Below the pieces are notes generated by a model, which saw only the letters and a list, made by a program, of their open reading frames with translations, had not been told where the DNA came from and searched no databases. Positions 8,897 to 16,240 of a stretch of DNA of 64,000 bases are shown here, one piece after another; positions within the stretch are counted from its first letter, which is position 1, and every line of letters starts with the position of its first letter. Origin of the DNA: Polyangiaceae bacterium (GTDB taxonomy: Bacteria; Myxococcota_A; Polyangia; Polyangiales; Polyangiaceae); contig JADLAB010000265.1 of assembly GCA_020848455.1 (NCBI GenBank), positions 1 to 64,000 of the forward strand, read 5' to 3'. The position numbers and the translations under genes were made by a program.

Positions 8897-10360
8897 ATGA
8901 CAGAGCTCACCGCGATCGTCCTCGCCGCCGGTCAAGGCACGCGCATGAAGAGCAGCCGCGCCAAGGTGCTGCACGAGCTGTGCGGGTGCCCCATGATCGA
9001 CTTCCCCGTGCGCGCGGCCCTCGCCGCCGGTGCGCGCGAGGTCGTGGTGGTCGTCGGACGCGATCGCGACGAGGTCACCGCCCACCTCGTGCGCACCTTC
9101 GGCGCCTCGGTGCGGACGGCCATCCAGGCCGAGCAGCGCGGGACCGGCGACGCCGTGCGCGCGGCCTTGCCGTCCGTGCCCGACGACGCCACGGCGGCGC
9201 TCGTGCTCTGCGGCGACACGCCGCTCGTGCCCGCGGCCGCGCTGGCCGAGCTCGCCGCCGAGCGCGCCCGCGGCGATCGGCGCCTCGCGTTGCTCACCTT
9301 CGAGGTCGCCGATCCGACGGGCTACGGTCGCATCCTGCGCGGCGCGTCCGGCGAGGTGCGCGCCGTGCGCGAGCACCGCGACGCGAGCGCCGCCGAGCGC
9401 GCCATTCGCGAGTGCAACGCCGGCATGTACTGCGCACGGCTCGACTTCCTGCGCGCCGCCGTCGGGGCCCTCGGGACCGACAACGCCCAGCGCGAGCTCT
9501 ACCTCACCGACATCGTCGCCGCGGCCGACGGCGACGCCGCCTCGCTCTGCGCCGATGCCACGAGCCTCACCGGCGTGAACGATCGCGTCCAGCTCGCGGC
9601 CGTCGAGGCCGAGCTCCACCGGCGCATCGCCGACGGCTGGCGCCGGGCCGGCGTCACGGTGCGCGAGAGCGCCCGCATCGACGCCAGCGTCGCGCTCGAG
9701 CCCGACGCGACGATCGAGCACGGCGTCGTGCTGCGCGGCTCGACCCGCGTCGGGCGCGGCGCGCGCATCGACGTCGGCGCGGTGCTCGTCGACACCGACG
9801 TGGCCGAGGGCGCCCTCGTCAAGCCGTACTCGGTGTGCACCAGGGCGCGCATCGGCCCGCGCGCCGAGATCGGCCCCTTCGCGCATCTGCGGCCCGACTC
9901 CGACATCGGCCCGGAGGCGCACATCGGCAACTTCGTCGAGACGAAGAAGACCCGCCTCGGCCGCGGCGCCAAGGCGAACCACCTCGCGTACCTCGGCGAC
10001 GGCGAGGTCGGCGAGGGCGCGAACGTCGGGGCCGGGACGATCTTCTGCAACTACGACGGCTTCTCGAAGCACCCGACGATCATCGGCGCCCGGGCGTTCA
10101 TCGGCAGCGATTCGCAGCTCGTGGCGCCGGTCACCGTCGGCGAGGGCGCCTACGTCGCGACGGGCACGACCGTCACGAAGGACGTCCCGCCGGACGCGCT
10201 CGCCATCGCGCGCGCGCCGCAGGAGAACAAGCTCGGCTACGGCCCGCGCCTGCGCGCGCGGCTCTCCGCGCGCGCCAAGGCGGCGAAGGAAGCCGGGGCC
10301 AGGGCCCCCGCGCCCGTCGTGCCGGCGACCGGCGCGACGGAGCCCGGCAAGCGGGACTAG
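8897..10360 (+). CDS. glmU: Bifunctional GlmU: UDP-GlcNAc pyrophosphorylase / GlcN-1-P acetyltransferase
   Basis: 487 residues; E. coli GlmU has 456. The ATG at 8897 follows AGGG by 8 bp; an in-frame GTG lies three codons earlier. The N-terminal Rossmann-like domain has LAAGQGTRMKSSRAKVLH, the uridyltransferase signature, and LCGDTPL. From about residue 250 the left-handed beta-helix of hexapeptide repeats begins, with the acetyltransferase region RPDSDIGPEAHIGNFVETKK and KANHLAYLGD; His362 matches the catalytic base (His363 in E. coli). The product UDP-N-acetylglucosamine feeds peptidoglycan and LPS synthesis in the cytoplasm. The last 35 residues are an Ala/Lys/Pro tail. A TAGGGT element sits 7 bp before the start. 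The gene converges with ribA with a 2-bp gap. Confidence 0.97.
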   Translation: MTELTAIVLAAGQGTRMKSSRAKVLHELCGCPMIDFPVRAALAAGAREVVVVVGRDRDEVTAHLVRTFGASVRTAIQAEQRGTGDAVRAALPSVPDDATAALVLCGDTPLVPAAALAELAAERARGDRRLALLTFEVADPTGYGRILRGASGEVRAVREHRDASAAERAIRECNAGMYCARLDFLRAAVGALGTDNAQRELYLTDIVAAADGDAASLCADATSLTGVNDRVQLAAVEAELHRRIADGWRRAGVTVRESARIDASVALEPDATIEHGVVLRGSTRVGRGARIDVGAVLVDTDVAEGALVKPYSVCTRARIGPRAEIGPFAHLRPDSDIGPEAHIGNFVETKKTRLGRGAKANHLAYLGDGEVGEGANVGAGTIFCNYDGFSKHPTIIGARAFIGSDSQLVAPVTVGEGAYVATGTTVTKDVPPDALAIARAPQENKLGYGPRLRARLSARAKAAKEAGARAPAPVVPATGATEPGKRD

Positions 10361-10362
10361 CG

Positions 10363-11061
10363 CTACTCGGCGTCGCCGCCGGGCACGCAGAAGCCGCCGG
10401 CGGCCGCGTGCTCGAGCGCGAGCTCCGGCAGCTGGTGCCCCATGCGGCGCCGCTTGGTCTCGAGGTACAGGGCGGCGAGCTCGCTCGGCTGCGTGATCGA
10501 GGGCTCGCGCGCGCTCACCTCGACGCCGAGCCGGCGCAGCGCCCCGACCTTGTCGGGGTTGTTCGTGAGCAGGCGCACGCTCGCCACGCCGAGGTGCGCG
10601 AGCATGGCGGCCGCCGCGCCGTAGTCGCGCGCATCGTCGGGCAGCCCGAGCAGGCGGTTCGCGTCCACGGTGTCGGCCCCCGCCGACTGCAGCTCGTAGG
10701 CCCGGATCTTGTTCGCGAGGCCGATGCCTCGGCCTTCCTGCCGCAGGTACAGCACGACCCCTTGGCCTTGGTCGGCGATAGCGCGCTGCGCCGCCTCGAG
10801 CTGGTCGCGGCAGTCGCACTTGAGCGACCCGAAGACCTCGCTCGTGAGGCACTCGGAGTGGACCCGCGCCAGGACGTCGCGCTCGCCGCGGAGCTCGCCC
10901 ATGACGAGCGCCACGTGGTCGGGCGAGAGCCCCTTGCGCGGGTCGGCTGCAGCCTGCCCCCACCGGAATACGTACATCTCGAACGTGCCGAAATGCGTGG
11001 GGACGGGCGCGCGGGCGATCACCTCGAGCTGAGGCCGGATCACCCCTTCGGGGACGTGCAT
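10363..11061 (-). CDS. ribA: GTP cyclohydrolase II
   Basis: 232 residues. The start is fixed by AGGAGAG five bases before the ATG. GTP cyclohydrolase II converts GTP to 2,5-diamino-6-ribosylamino-pyrimidinone 5'-phosphate, formate and pyrophosphate, the first step of riboflavin synthesis. The zinc ligands are Cys71, Cys82 and Cys84 in CLTSEVFGSLKCDC, and the GTP loop is LRQEGRGIGL; NANK/TNNPDK-type segments follow. It is the stand-alone RibA form without a fused DHBP synthase. It is separated from meaB by 156 bp that carry a plausible promoter and a hairpin, so it is probably its own transcription unit. The N-terminal FEMYVFRWG strand is typical of the family. Confidence 0.96.
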   Translation of the reverse strand: MHVPEGVIRPQLEVIARAPVPTHFGTFEMYVFRWGQAAADPRKGLSPDHVALVMGELRGERDVLARVHSECLTSEVFGSLKCDCRDQLEAAQRAIADQGQGVVLYLRQEGRGIGLANKIRAYELQSAGADTVDANRLLGLPDDARDYGAAAAMLAHLGVASVRLLTNNPDKVGALRRLGVEVSAREPSITQPSELAALYLETKRRRMGHQLPELALEHAAAGGFCVPGGDAE

Positions 11062-11129
11062 CTCGCTCTCCTGTCGGTTCTTGGCTGCAAGGATTCACGC
11101 TGCTCCGCAAAAAGCGACGCAACGGAACT

Positions 11130-11158
11130 ATTTTGGGGCCGGTCCGCCGGCTGGTCAA
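11130..11158 (-). promoter_or_regulatory. Likely sigma-70 promoter of ribA
   Basis: On the minus strand TTGACC (11158-11153) and CAAAAT (11135-11130) are separated by exactly 17 bp, matching the -35/-10 layout with five and four consensus positions. The -10 box sits in the only AT-rich island of this gap and is 68 bp upstream of the ribA start. Confidence 0.6.
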
Positions 11159-11192
11159 CCCTTGGTCCGAAAATACCGCATCTGCGTGCGAT

Positions 11193-11218
11193 GCGAAACG
11201 GGCGCAAGCGCCCTTCGT
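11193..11218 (-). terminator. Hairpin at the end of meaB
   Basis: GGGCGC-AA-GCGCCC flanked by GCGAA / TTCGT forms a hairpin of about 11 bp with a 2-nt bulge. It begins at the meaB stop codon and is followed on the minus strand only by GTTTCGC, a poor uridine tract, so intrinsic termination is possible but weak. Confidence 0.4.
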
Positions 11219-12264
11219 CAGGTGGCAGGGTCTCGCCCTCCCGCCGCGGCCGAGCTGCGGAAGGCGGCCACGAGCTCGTCGGCGGCGCTGTACGGATCGA
11301 TCTCGCGCGCCGCCACCTTCGCCACGGCGCGCTCGACCTCCGGTCCGATGGCGCGCAGGGCCGCGTCGAGCAGGGCCGCGCGAAGGTCCTGGCGCATCGC
11401 CTCGGAGAGCCGCTCGCGCCGCCGCGCTGCGCCGGCCTCGGTGCCGTGGAGCCACGCCCGGTGCGCCTCGAGCGCGGTCGCGAGCTCGTCCACGCCCGTG
11501 CCGGCGGTCGCGACGCAGCGCACGATCGGCGGCTCCCAGCGACCGCCCGAGTCCCCAGCGACCGGGCTGCCCGACGAGGGAGCGTGAGCGCCCACGTGGC
11601 CGAGCGGCGGTGCCGTGACCTCGTGGCCGAGGGCGAGCATGAGCTCGAGGTGCCGGACGGCTGCGTCGGCCCCCTCGCGGTCCGCCTTGTTCACGGCGAA
11701 GGTGTCGGCGCATTCGAGGATGCCCGCCTTGATCGCCTGGACGTCGTCGCCCATGCCGGGCGCGACCACCACGAGCGTCGTGTCGACGCGGCGCGTGACC
11801 TCGAGCTCGTCCTGCCCGACGCCGACGGTCTCGACCACCACGACGTCCGCGTGCCAGGCGTCCACGACCCGGATGAGGTCGGCGGCGGACCGCGACAGGC
11901 CGCCGAGCGCGCCGCGGGTCGCCAGCGAGCGGATGAACACCTGCTCGTCGAGCCCGTGGCGCTGCATGCGGATGCGGTCGCCGAGGATCGCGCCCCCCGT
12001 GAAGGGGCTCGTGGGGTCCACGCACAGGACACCGACGCGCCGCCCGCGCGCACGGTGCCAGGCGATGAGCTGGTCCGTGAGCGTGCTCTTGCCCGCGCCG
12101 GGCACGCCGGTGATGCCGATCGTCCAGGCGTGTCCCGTCGCGGGGAAGAGGTCCTTCAAGATGGTGCGGTACGCGCCGAGACCGTCGTCGACGAGACGGC
12201 ACACCCGCGCCAGCGCGCGCACGTCACCCGCGACGAGCCGCTCGGCCAGGGGGTGCATGGTCAC
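11218..12264 (-). CDS. meaB: MeaB/ArgK-type GTPase, methylmalonyl-CoA mutase chaperone
   Basis: 348 residues from a GTG at 12264 (GGGGAG four bases upstream); an ATG two codons later is equally possible. G3E-family P-loop GTPase: Walker A GVPGAGKST at residues 53-61, VDPTSPFTGGAILGDRIRM (switch region), VVVVETVGVGQDE with the G3 site, and NKAD as the guanine-specificity motif. MeaB protects and reloads adenosylcobalamin-dependent methylmalonyl-CoA mutase in propionate and succinyl-CoA metabolism. A His/Gly/Ser-rich insert near residue 220 is unusual. It lies 16 bp after pntAA in a minus-strand cluster with accB and accC. No mutase gene is in the window. Confidence 0.92.
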   Translation of the reverse strand: MTMHPLAERLVAGDVRALARVCRLVDDGLGAYRTILKDLFPATGHAWTIGITGVPGAGKSTLTDQLIAWHRARGRRVGVLCVDPTSPFTGGAILGDRIRMQRHGLDEQVFIRSLATRGALGGLSRSAADLIRVVDAWHADVVVVETVGVGQDELEVTRRVDTTLVVVAPGMGDDVQAIKAGILECADTFAVNKADREGADAAVRHLELMLALGHEVTAPPLGHVGAHAPSSGSPVAGDSGGRWEPPIVRCVATAGTGVDELATALEAHRAWLHGTEAGAARRRERLSEAMRQDLRAALLDAALRAIGPEVERAVAKVAAREIDPYSAADELVAAFRSSAAAGGRDPAT

Positions 12265-12280
12265 GCCGCTCCCCGAGCCG

Positions 12281-13441
12281 TCACGGCGCCGCCTCGCAGA
12301 GCTTGCGGGTGGCCTCGTGCACCACGGCGCCCTCGTGGGTCACGAGGCAGCCCTTGACCACCTCGTCCTCGCGCTGGAGGACGACCTTGCCGTCCTTCAC
12401 CTGCTCGCTCACGAGTGCCCACACGTTGCGGGCGTAGAGCATGCTCGCGTCGCCGGGCATCGTGGCCGCGAGGTTCGGGTGCCCGACGATCGTCACCCCG
12501 TGGCGCACCACGTCCTCGCCGCACACGCTGAGCTCGCAGTTGCCGCCCTGCTCGACCGCGAGGTCCACGATCACCGAGCCGGGCCGCATCTTCTCGACCG
12601 TCTCGGCCGTGACGAGCACGGGCGCCTTCTTGCCGGGGACGAGCGCGGTCGTGATGACACAGTCGGCGACGAGGACGTGCTCGCGCACGATCTTCTGCTG
12701 CTCCCGCAGGTACTCGGCGCTCACCTCGCGAGCGTAGCCGCCCTGCCCCTCGCCGCTCTCGGCCGTCACGGGCGGCTCGATGAACTTGCCGCCGAGCGAC
12801 TCGACCTGCTCCTTGACCGCAGGCCGCACGTCGCTCGCCTCGACGATGGCCCCGAGGCGCCGGGCCGTGGCGATCGCCTGCAGGCCCGCGACGCCCGCGC
12901 CCATCACCACGATGCGGGCGGGCTTGACGGTGCCCGCGGCCGTCATGAGCAGCGGGAAGTACTTGGGCAGCCGCCAGGCCGCGACGAGCACCGCCTTGTA
13001 GCCCGCGATGCTCGCCTGCGAGCTCAGGGCGTCCATCTTCTGGGCACGCGTGATGCGCGGCACGAGCTCCATCGCGAGGGCGCTCGCGCCGTGCGCCGCG
13101 AGCCGCCGCACGACCTCGGGCCGCTGCAGGGGCGAGAGGAGCCCGACGAGCACCGCGCCGGGTCGCAGCATCGTCACCTCGTCCCCGTGCCCGGCATCGC
13201 TCGGGCAAGGCCCCCGCACCTTGAGCACGAGGTCGGCCTCGCCGTAGGCAGCCGCGAGATCGGTGGCGAGCTCGGCGCCGGCCTCGACGTAGGCGCCATC
13301 GAGGCAGTAGGCCTCGGCCCCCGCACCCGCCTCGACGAGCACACGCAGGCCGGCCTTCTTCATGTGCTTGACGGTCTCGGGCGTCGCAGCGACGCGCGTC
13401 TCGCCGGGGGTGCGCTCCTTCGGCACGAACACCGTGGGCAT
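12281..13441 (-). CDS. pntA: NAD(P) transhydrogenase subunit alpha, soluble part (PntAA type)
   Basis: 386 residues. The ATG at 13441 is preceded by AGGAGCG. It matches the NAD(H)-binding domain I of proton-translocating transhydrogenase: an alanine-dehydrogenase-like N-terminus (PKERTPGETRVAATP), the Rossmann motif GAGVAG at 181-186 followed by ATARRLGAIVEASDVRP, then EQVESLGGKFIE, GGYAREVSAEYLREQQKI, ITTALVPGKKAPVLV and GVTIVGHPNL. The last motifs separate it from alanine dehydrogenase. It ends after domain I, as in three-subunit enzymes. The membrane subunits PntAB and PntB, needed to couple hydride transfer to protons, are not next to it: meaB is downstream and accC upstream. A TATAGG element 10 bp before the Shine-Dalgarno could give it its own promoter. 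Confidence 0.9.
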   Translation of the reverse strand: MPTVFVPKERTPGETRVAATPETVKHMKKAGLRVLVEAGAGAEAYCLDGAYVEAGAELATDLAAAYGEADLVLKVRGPCPSDAGHGDEVTMLRPGAVLVGLLSPLQRPEVVRRLAAHGASALAMELVPRITRAQKMDALSSQASIAGYKAVLVAAWRLPKYFPLLMTAAGTVKPARIVVMGAGVAGLQAIATARRLGAIVEASDVRPAVKEQVESLGGKFIEPPVTAESGEGQGGYAREVSAEYLREQQKIVREHVLVADCVITTALVPGKKAPVLVTAETVEKMRPGSVIVDLAVEQGGNCELSVCGEDVVRHGVTIVGHPNLAATMPGDASMLYARNVWALVSEQVKDGKVVLQREDEVVKGCLVTHEGAVVHEATRKLCEAAP

Positions 13442-13546
13442 GGGTCGCTCCTATAGCCCCTCCGCGCCACGGCCGGAACGGCACGGCGCAGCCCCGAATC
13501 GTCCTGAAGCCCGAAGCCCCCGCGCTGGCGCCGGATCCGGCCTCGG

Positions 13547-14893
13547 CTAGAAGCCCTTCTTCACCAGCTCCTCGATGGTGCGCGTGGACAGACGCCCCTC
13601 GAGGACGTCGGGCTCGCGCAGCAGCGCCTGGTGGAGCGGGATGTTGGTGCGGATGCCGCCGATGATGAACTCGTCGAGCGCGCAGCGCATCTTGGCAAGC
13701 GCCTCCGCCCGGTTCTGCCCGTAGGCGATGACCTTGGCGATGAGCGAGTCGTAGCAGGCCGGCACGCGCCAGCCGCCGTACACGCCGCTGTCGACCCGCA
13801 CGCCGCCGCCGCCCGGCGGGTGGTACTCGGTGATGAGACCGGGCCACGGCGCGAAGGTCTTCGGATCCTCGGCGTTGATCCGGCACTCGATGGCGTGCCC
13901 GCGAAAGCGCCACGGGCGCGTGTCGGGCAGCTGCACCTTCTCGCCGGCGGCGGCGAGCAGCTGCTGCTCGACCAGGTCGACGCCGGTGACCGCCTCGGTG
14001 ACCGGGTGCTCGACCTGGATGCGCGTGTTCATCTCCATGAAGTAGAGCTCGCCGCCCTCATCCATCAGGAACTCGAGCGTGCCGACGGTGGTGTAGCCGG
14101 TCTGGCCGATGGCCACGCGGATGCGCTCGCAGAGGGCGGCGCGCTGCGCGTCGGTGAGGACCGGGCTCGGCGCCTCCTCCATCACCTTCTGGTGGCGGCG
14201 CTGCAGCGAGCACTCGCGCTCGCCCAGCGTCCAGACGCCGCCGTGCGCATCGGCCACCACCTGGAACTCGATGTGACGAGGGCGCTCGATGAAGCGCTCG
14301 AGGTACACGTCGGGGTTCGAGAAGGCCTTCTGTGCCTCGCCCTGCGCGAGGCAGAAGGCCCGCGCGAGCTCGTCCTCGTCACGCACGACCCGCATCCCGC
14401 GCCCACCGCCGCCGCCCGAGGCCTTGAGGATGACGGGGAAGCCCACCTCGCGCGCCCGCGCGATGGCCTCGTCCGCGTCGCGAAGCACGCCGGTGCCCGG
14501 CAAGAGCGGCAGGCCGTGCGAAACGGCGTTCCGGCGGGCGCTCACCTTGTCGCCCCAGGCCCGCATCGCGGCCGGGCTCGGGCCGATGAACGTGAGGTGA
14601 CAGCGCCGGCACACCTCGGCGAAGTGAGCGTTCTCGGAGAGAAAGCCGTAGCCCGGGTGCACGGCGTCGGCGTTGGTCACCTCGGCCGCGGCGATGATCG
14701 CCGGGACGTTGAGGTAGCTCCTCGCGGCCTCGGCCGGCCCCACGCACACCGCCTCGTCGGCGAAGCGCACGTGCAGCGCGCCCGCGTCGACCTGGGAGTG
14801 GATCGCGACCGTCCGGATGCCGAGGGCACGGCAGGTGCGGATGACCCGCATCGCGATCTCGCCGCGATTGGCGATCAACACCTTCTTGAACAT
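13547..14893 (-). CDS. accC: Biotin carboxylase
   Basis: 448 residues, the usual length. The frame is open for 22 codons upstream, but MFKKVLIANRGEIAMRVIR at 14893 is the conserved family start. The enzyme carboxylates biotin on AccB with ATP and bicarbonate. The ATP-grasp fold is clear: HPGYGFLSEN, the glycine-rich lid KASGGGGGRGMRVV, ERPRHIEFQV, LGERECSLQRRHQKV, the metal and bicarbonate site FMEMNTRIQVEHPVTE, and GHAIECRINAEDP. It lies 66 bp after accB in the same operon. The carboxyltransferase subunits AccA and AccD are not in the window. Confidence 0.97.
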   Translation of the reverse strand: MFKKVLIANRGEIAMRVIRTCRALGIRTVAIHSQVDAGALHVRFADEAVCVGPAEAARSYLNVPAIIAAAEVTNADAVHPGYGFLSENAHFAEVCRRCHLTFIGPSPAAMRAWGDKVSARRNAVSHGLPLLPGTGVLRDADEAIARAREVGFPVILKASGGGGGRGMRVVRDEDELARAFCLAQGEAQKAFSNPDVYLERFIERPRHIEFQVVADAHGGVWTLGERECSLQRRHQKVMEEAPSPVLTDAQRAALCERIRVAIGQTGYTTVGTLEFLMDEGGELYFMEMNTRIQVEHPVTEAVTGVDLVEQQLLAAAGEKVQLPDTRPWRFRGHAIECRINAEDPKTFAPWPGLITEYHPPGGGGVRVDSGVYGGWRVPACYDSLIAKVIAYGQNRAEALAKMRCALDEFIIGGIRTNIPLHQALLREPDVLEGRLSTRTIEELVKKGF

Positions 14894-14959
14894 GGCTCGC
14901 TCACGCGACCCCGCGCCCACGCGCTCCCGTCGGGAGCCGCGCTCGGCGACACGGGGCAC

Positions 14960-15415
14960 TCAGCTCTTCTTGATCTTGAACAGCGGCTGCCCGAACTCGA
15001 CCGGCTTGCCGTTCTCGACGAGGATGTCGACGATGCTGCCCGCGAAATCGGCCTCGATCTCGGTCATCAGCTTCATCGCCTCGACGATGCACAGGGTCTG
15101 GCCTTCGCGCACCACGCTGCCGAGCTCCACGAAGGGCGGCGCGTCGGGCGACGGGGCGCGGTAGAACGTGCCGACGAACGGCGACGACACGACGTGGGCG
15201 TCGCCCTCCTTCGCGGCGGCAGGCCCCTCGGGAGCGGCAGCGGCGGGGGCCACCGGCGGCGCGAGCGCCACGAACGGCGCGCCGGTTGCCGCGAGCGGTC
15301 GAGCCCCGCGGCACAGGCGCATGCGCACCTGCTCGTCCTCGAACTCGAACTCCGAGACGTCACCTTCGTCGAGCACACGCAGTAGCGCGCGCAGCTTCTT
15401 GAGATCGATGTCCAT
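14960..15415 (-). CDS. accB: Biotin carboxyl carrier protein
   Basis: 151 residues, starting [26 protein letters not shown], the typical AccB N-terminal helix-strand. An Ala/Pro linker (residues about 50-70) joins it to the C-terminal biotinyl domain, which has the family thumb segment [19 protein letters not shown] and the biotinylation motif EAMKLM with Lys115. It carries carboxylated biotin between AccC and the carboxyltransferase in the first step of fatty acid synthesis. A TAGCGT element lies 13 bp before the start. The Roadblock gene is upstream with a 100-bp gap and accC follows. Confidence 0.97.
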   Translation of the reverse strand: MDIDLKKLRALLRVLDEGDVSEFEFEDEQVRMRLCRGARPLAATGAPFVALAPPVAPAAAAPEGPAAAKEGDAHVVSSPFVGTFYRAPSPDAPPFVELGSVVREGQTLCIVEAMKLMTEIEADFAGSIVDILVENGKPVEFGQPLFKIKKS

Positions 15416-15515
15416 GCGTGGGGGCGCACGCTAGCAGGCTCGCCGCCAAAGTTCGCGCGTTATTCGCGCACGCGCGCGGGCCGGGGAACGGTGCGTAACG
15501 GGCTTCGCGCAGCGC

Positions 15516-15875
15516 TCAGGCGAGCTCGCGCGCCATGTCGGCGACGCGGGTGCGGAGCACGAAGCGCGCCTTGCCGAGGTTGCCGCGGGGATCGAGCGAC
15601 AGGGCGACGAAATAGTTCGGCGTCACCATGCGGACGAGCGTGGTGAACTGCTCGGCGACGATGGCCACCTCGTGGGCCTCGCCCGCGTCGAGCATCTTGG
15701 CGGCCGTGCAGATCTGCTTGACCACGATGCTGAGCTCGATGCCGATGTTCTTGATGTCGAACGTCGAATCCGGCTTGGAGTAGCTCTCGAGGGGCACGCC
15801 CTCGAGCTCCATGACGCACGACGCGACCGCCCCCTCGGTCGCGTCCACGACCTCTTTCAGGACTGACTCGAACAT
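15516..15875 (-). CDS. Roadblock/LC7 domain protein
   Basis: 119 residues, a single domain. MFESVLKEVVDATEGAVASCVMELEGVPLESY is the first helix and two strands of the Roadblock fold, and VAEQFTTLVRMVTPNYFVALSLDPRGNLGKARFVLR gives the central helix and last two strands. In bacteria such proteins are partners or GAPs of small Ras-like GTPases (MglB with MglA in Myxococcus). No MglA-like GTPase lies in the window. It is first in the accB-accC-pntAA-meaB direction, and a TAGGCT box sits 6 bp upstream of the ATG. The function here is unknown; the link to the acc genes is positional. Confidence 0.85.
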   Translation of the reverse strand: MFESVLKEVVDATEGAVASCVMELEGVPLESYSKPDSTFDIKNIGIELSIVVKQICTAAKMLDAGEAHEVAIVAEQFTTLVRMVTPNYFVALSLDPRGNLGKARFVLRTRVADMARELA

Positions 15876-16240
15876 CCGCGTAGCCTAGCGAAAGCCGCGG
15901 AACAGGGAAAGCGACCTGCCGCCGGGCCCCTGCCGGATTCCTTCTCTCTTGCATCCCGCATGCAGCCGGGCGATTCCCGCAGGGACGGTCCCGCCTGCTC
16001 TGCGCCTGCGACATGCCTTGACCCTACTCGGGGCGAGGGACTAACTTTGCGCGTCATCGGCCGGGAACGAGCGGAAGCTCGACCGGTTGGCGCGCTCTCT
16101 CTCGGGCGAGCGCAGGCACGACACGGGCGGCTGCCGACCATTCGCGCAGTCCGCCAGCGACAGGGGGCGCCCGGCGGCGAGCCGCGCGCGCCGCCCAGCG
16201 CGCGCCAAGCGCACTGCCCAGAACGAGGACCAACACACAC
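15876..16240 (+). other. Intergenic region between divergent genes
   Basis: 365 bp without a credible gene. It separates the Roadblock gene (minus) from the aconitase-like gene (plus). The left end holds a TAGGCT box for the minus-strand gene. A TTGACC / TAACTT pair at 16018-16047 could drive the plus-strand gene with a 190-nt GC-rich leader. Short reading frames here have compositions typical of noncoding high-GC DNA. Confidence 0.6.
16018..16047 (+). promoter_or_regulatory. Possible promoter of the aconitase-like gene
   Basis: TTGACC at 16018-16023 and TAACTT at 16042-16047, spacer 18 bp. The -35 box is good and the -10 box matches only three positions. The distance to the start (193 bp) is long. 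Confidence 0.3.

Noticed and set aside
11062-11129. FMN riboswitch before ribA
   Set aside because: The leader from the likely promoter is only about 65 nt, too short, and conserved RFN element segments are not seen.
12281-13441. Alanine dehydrogenase
   Set aside because: The N-terminus is similar, but the ITTALVPGKKAPVLV, AREVSAEYLREQQ and GVTIVGHPNL segments fit transhydrogenase domain I.
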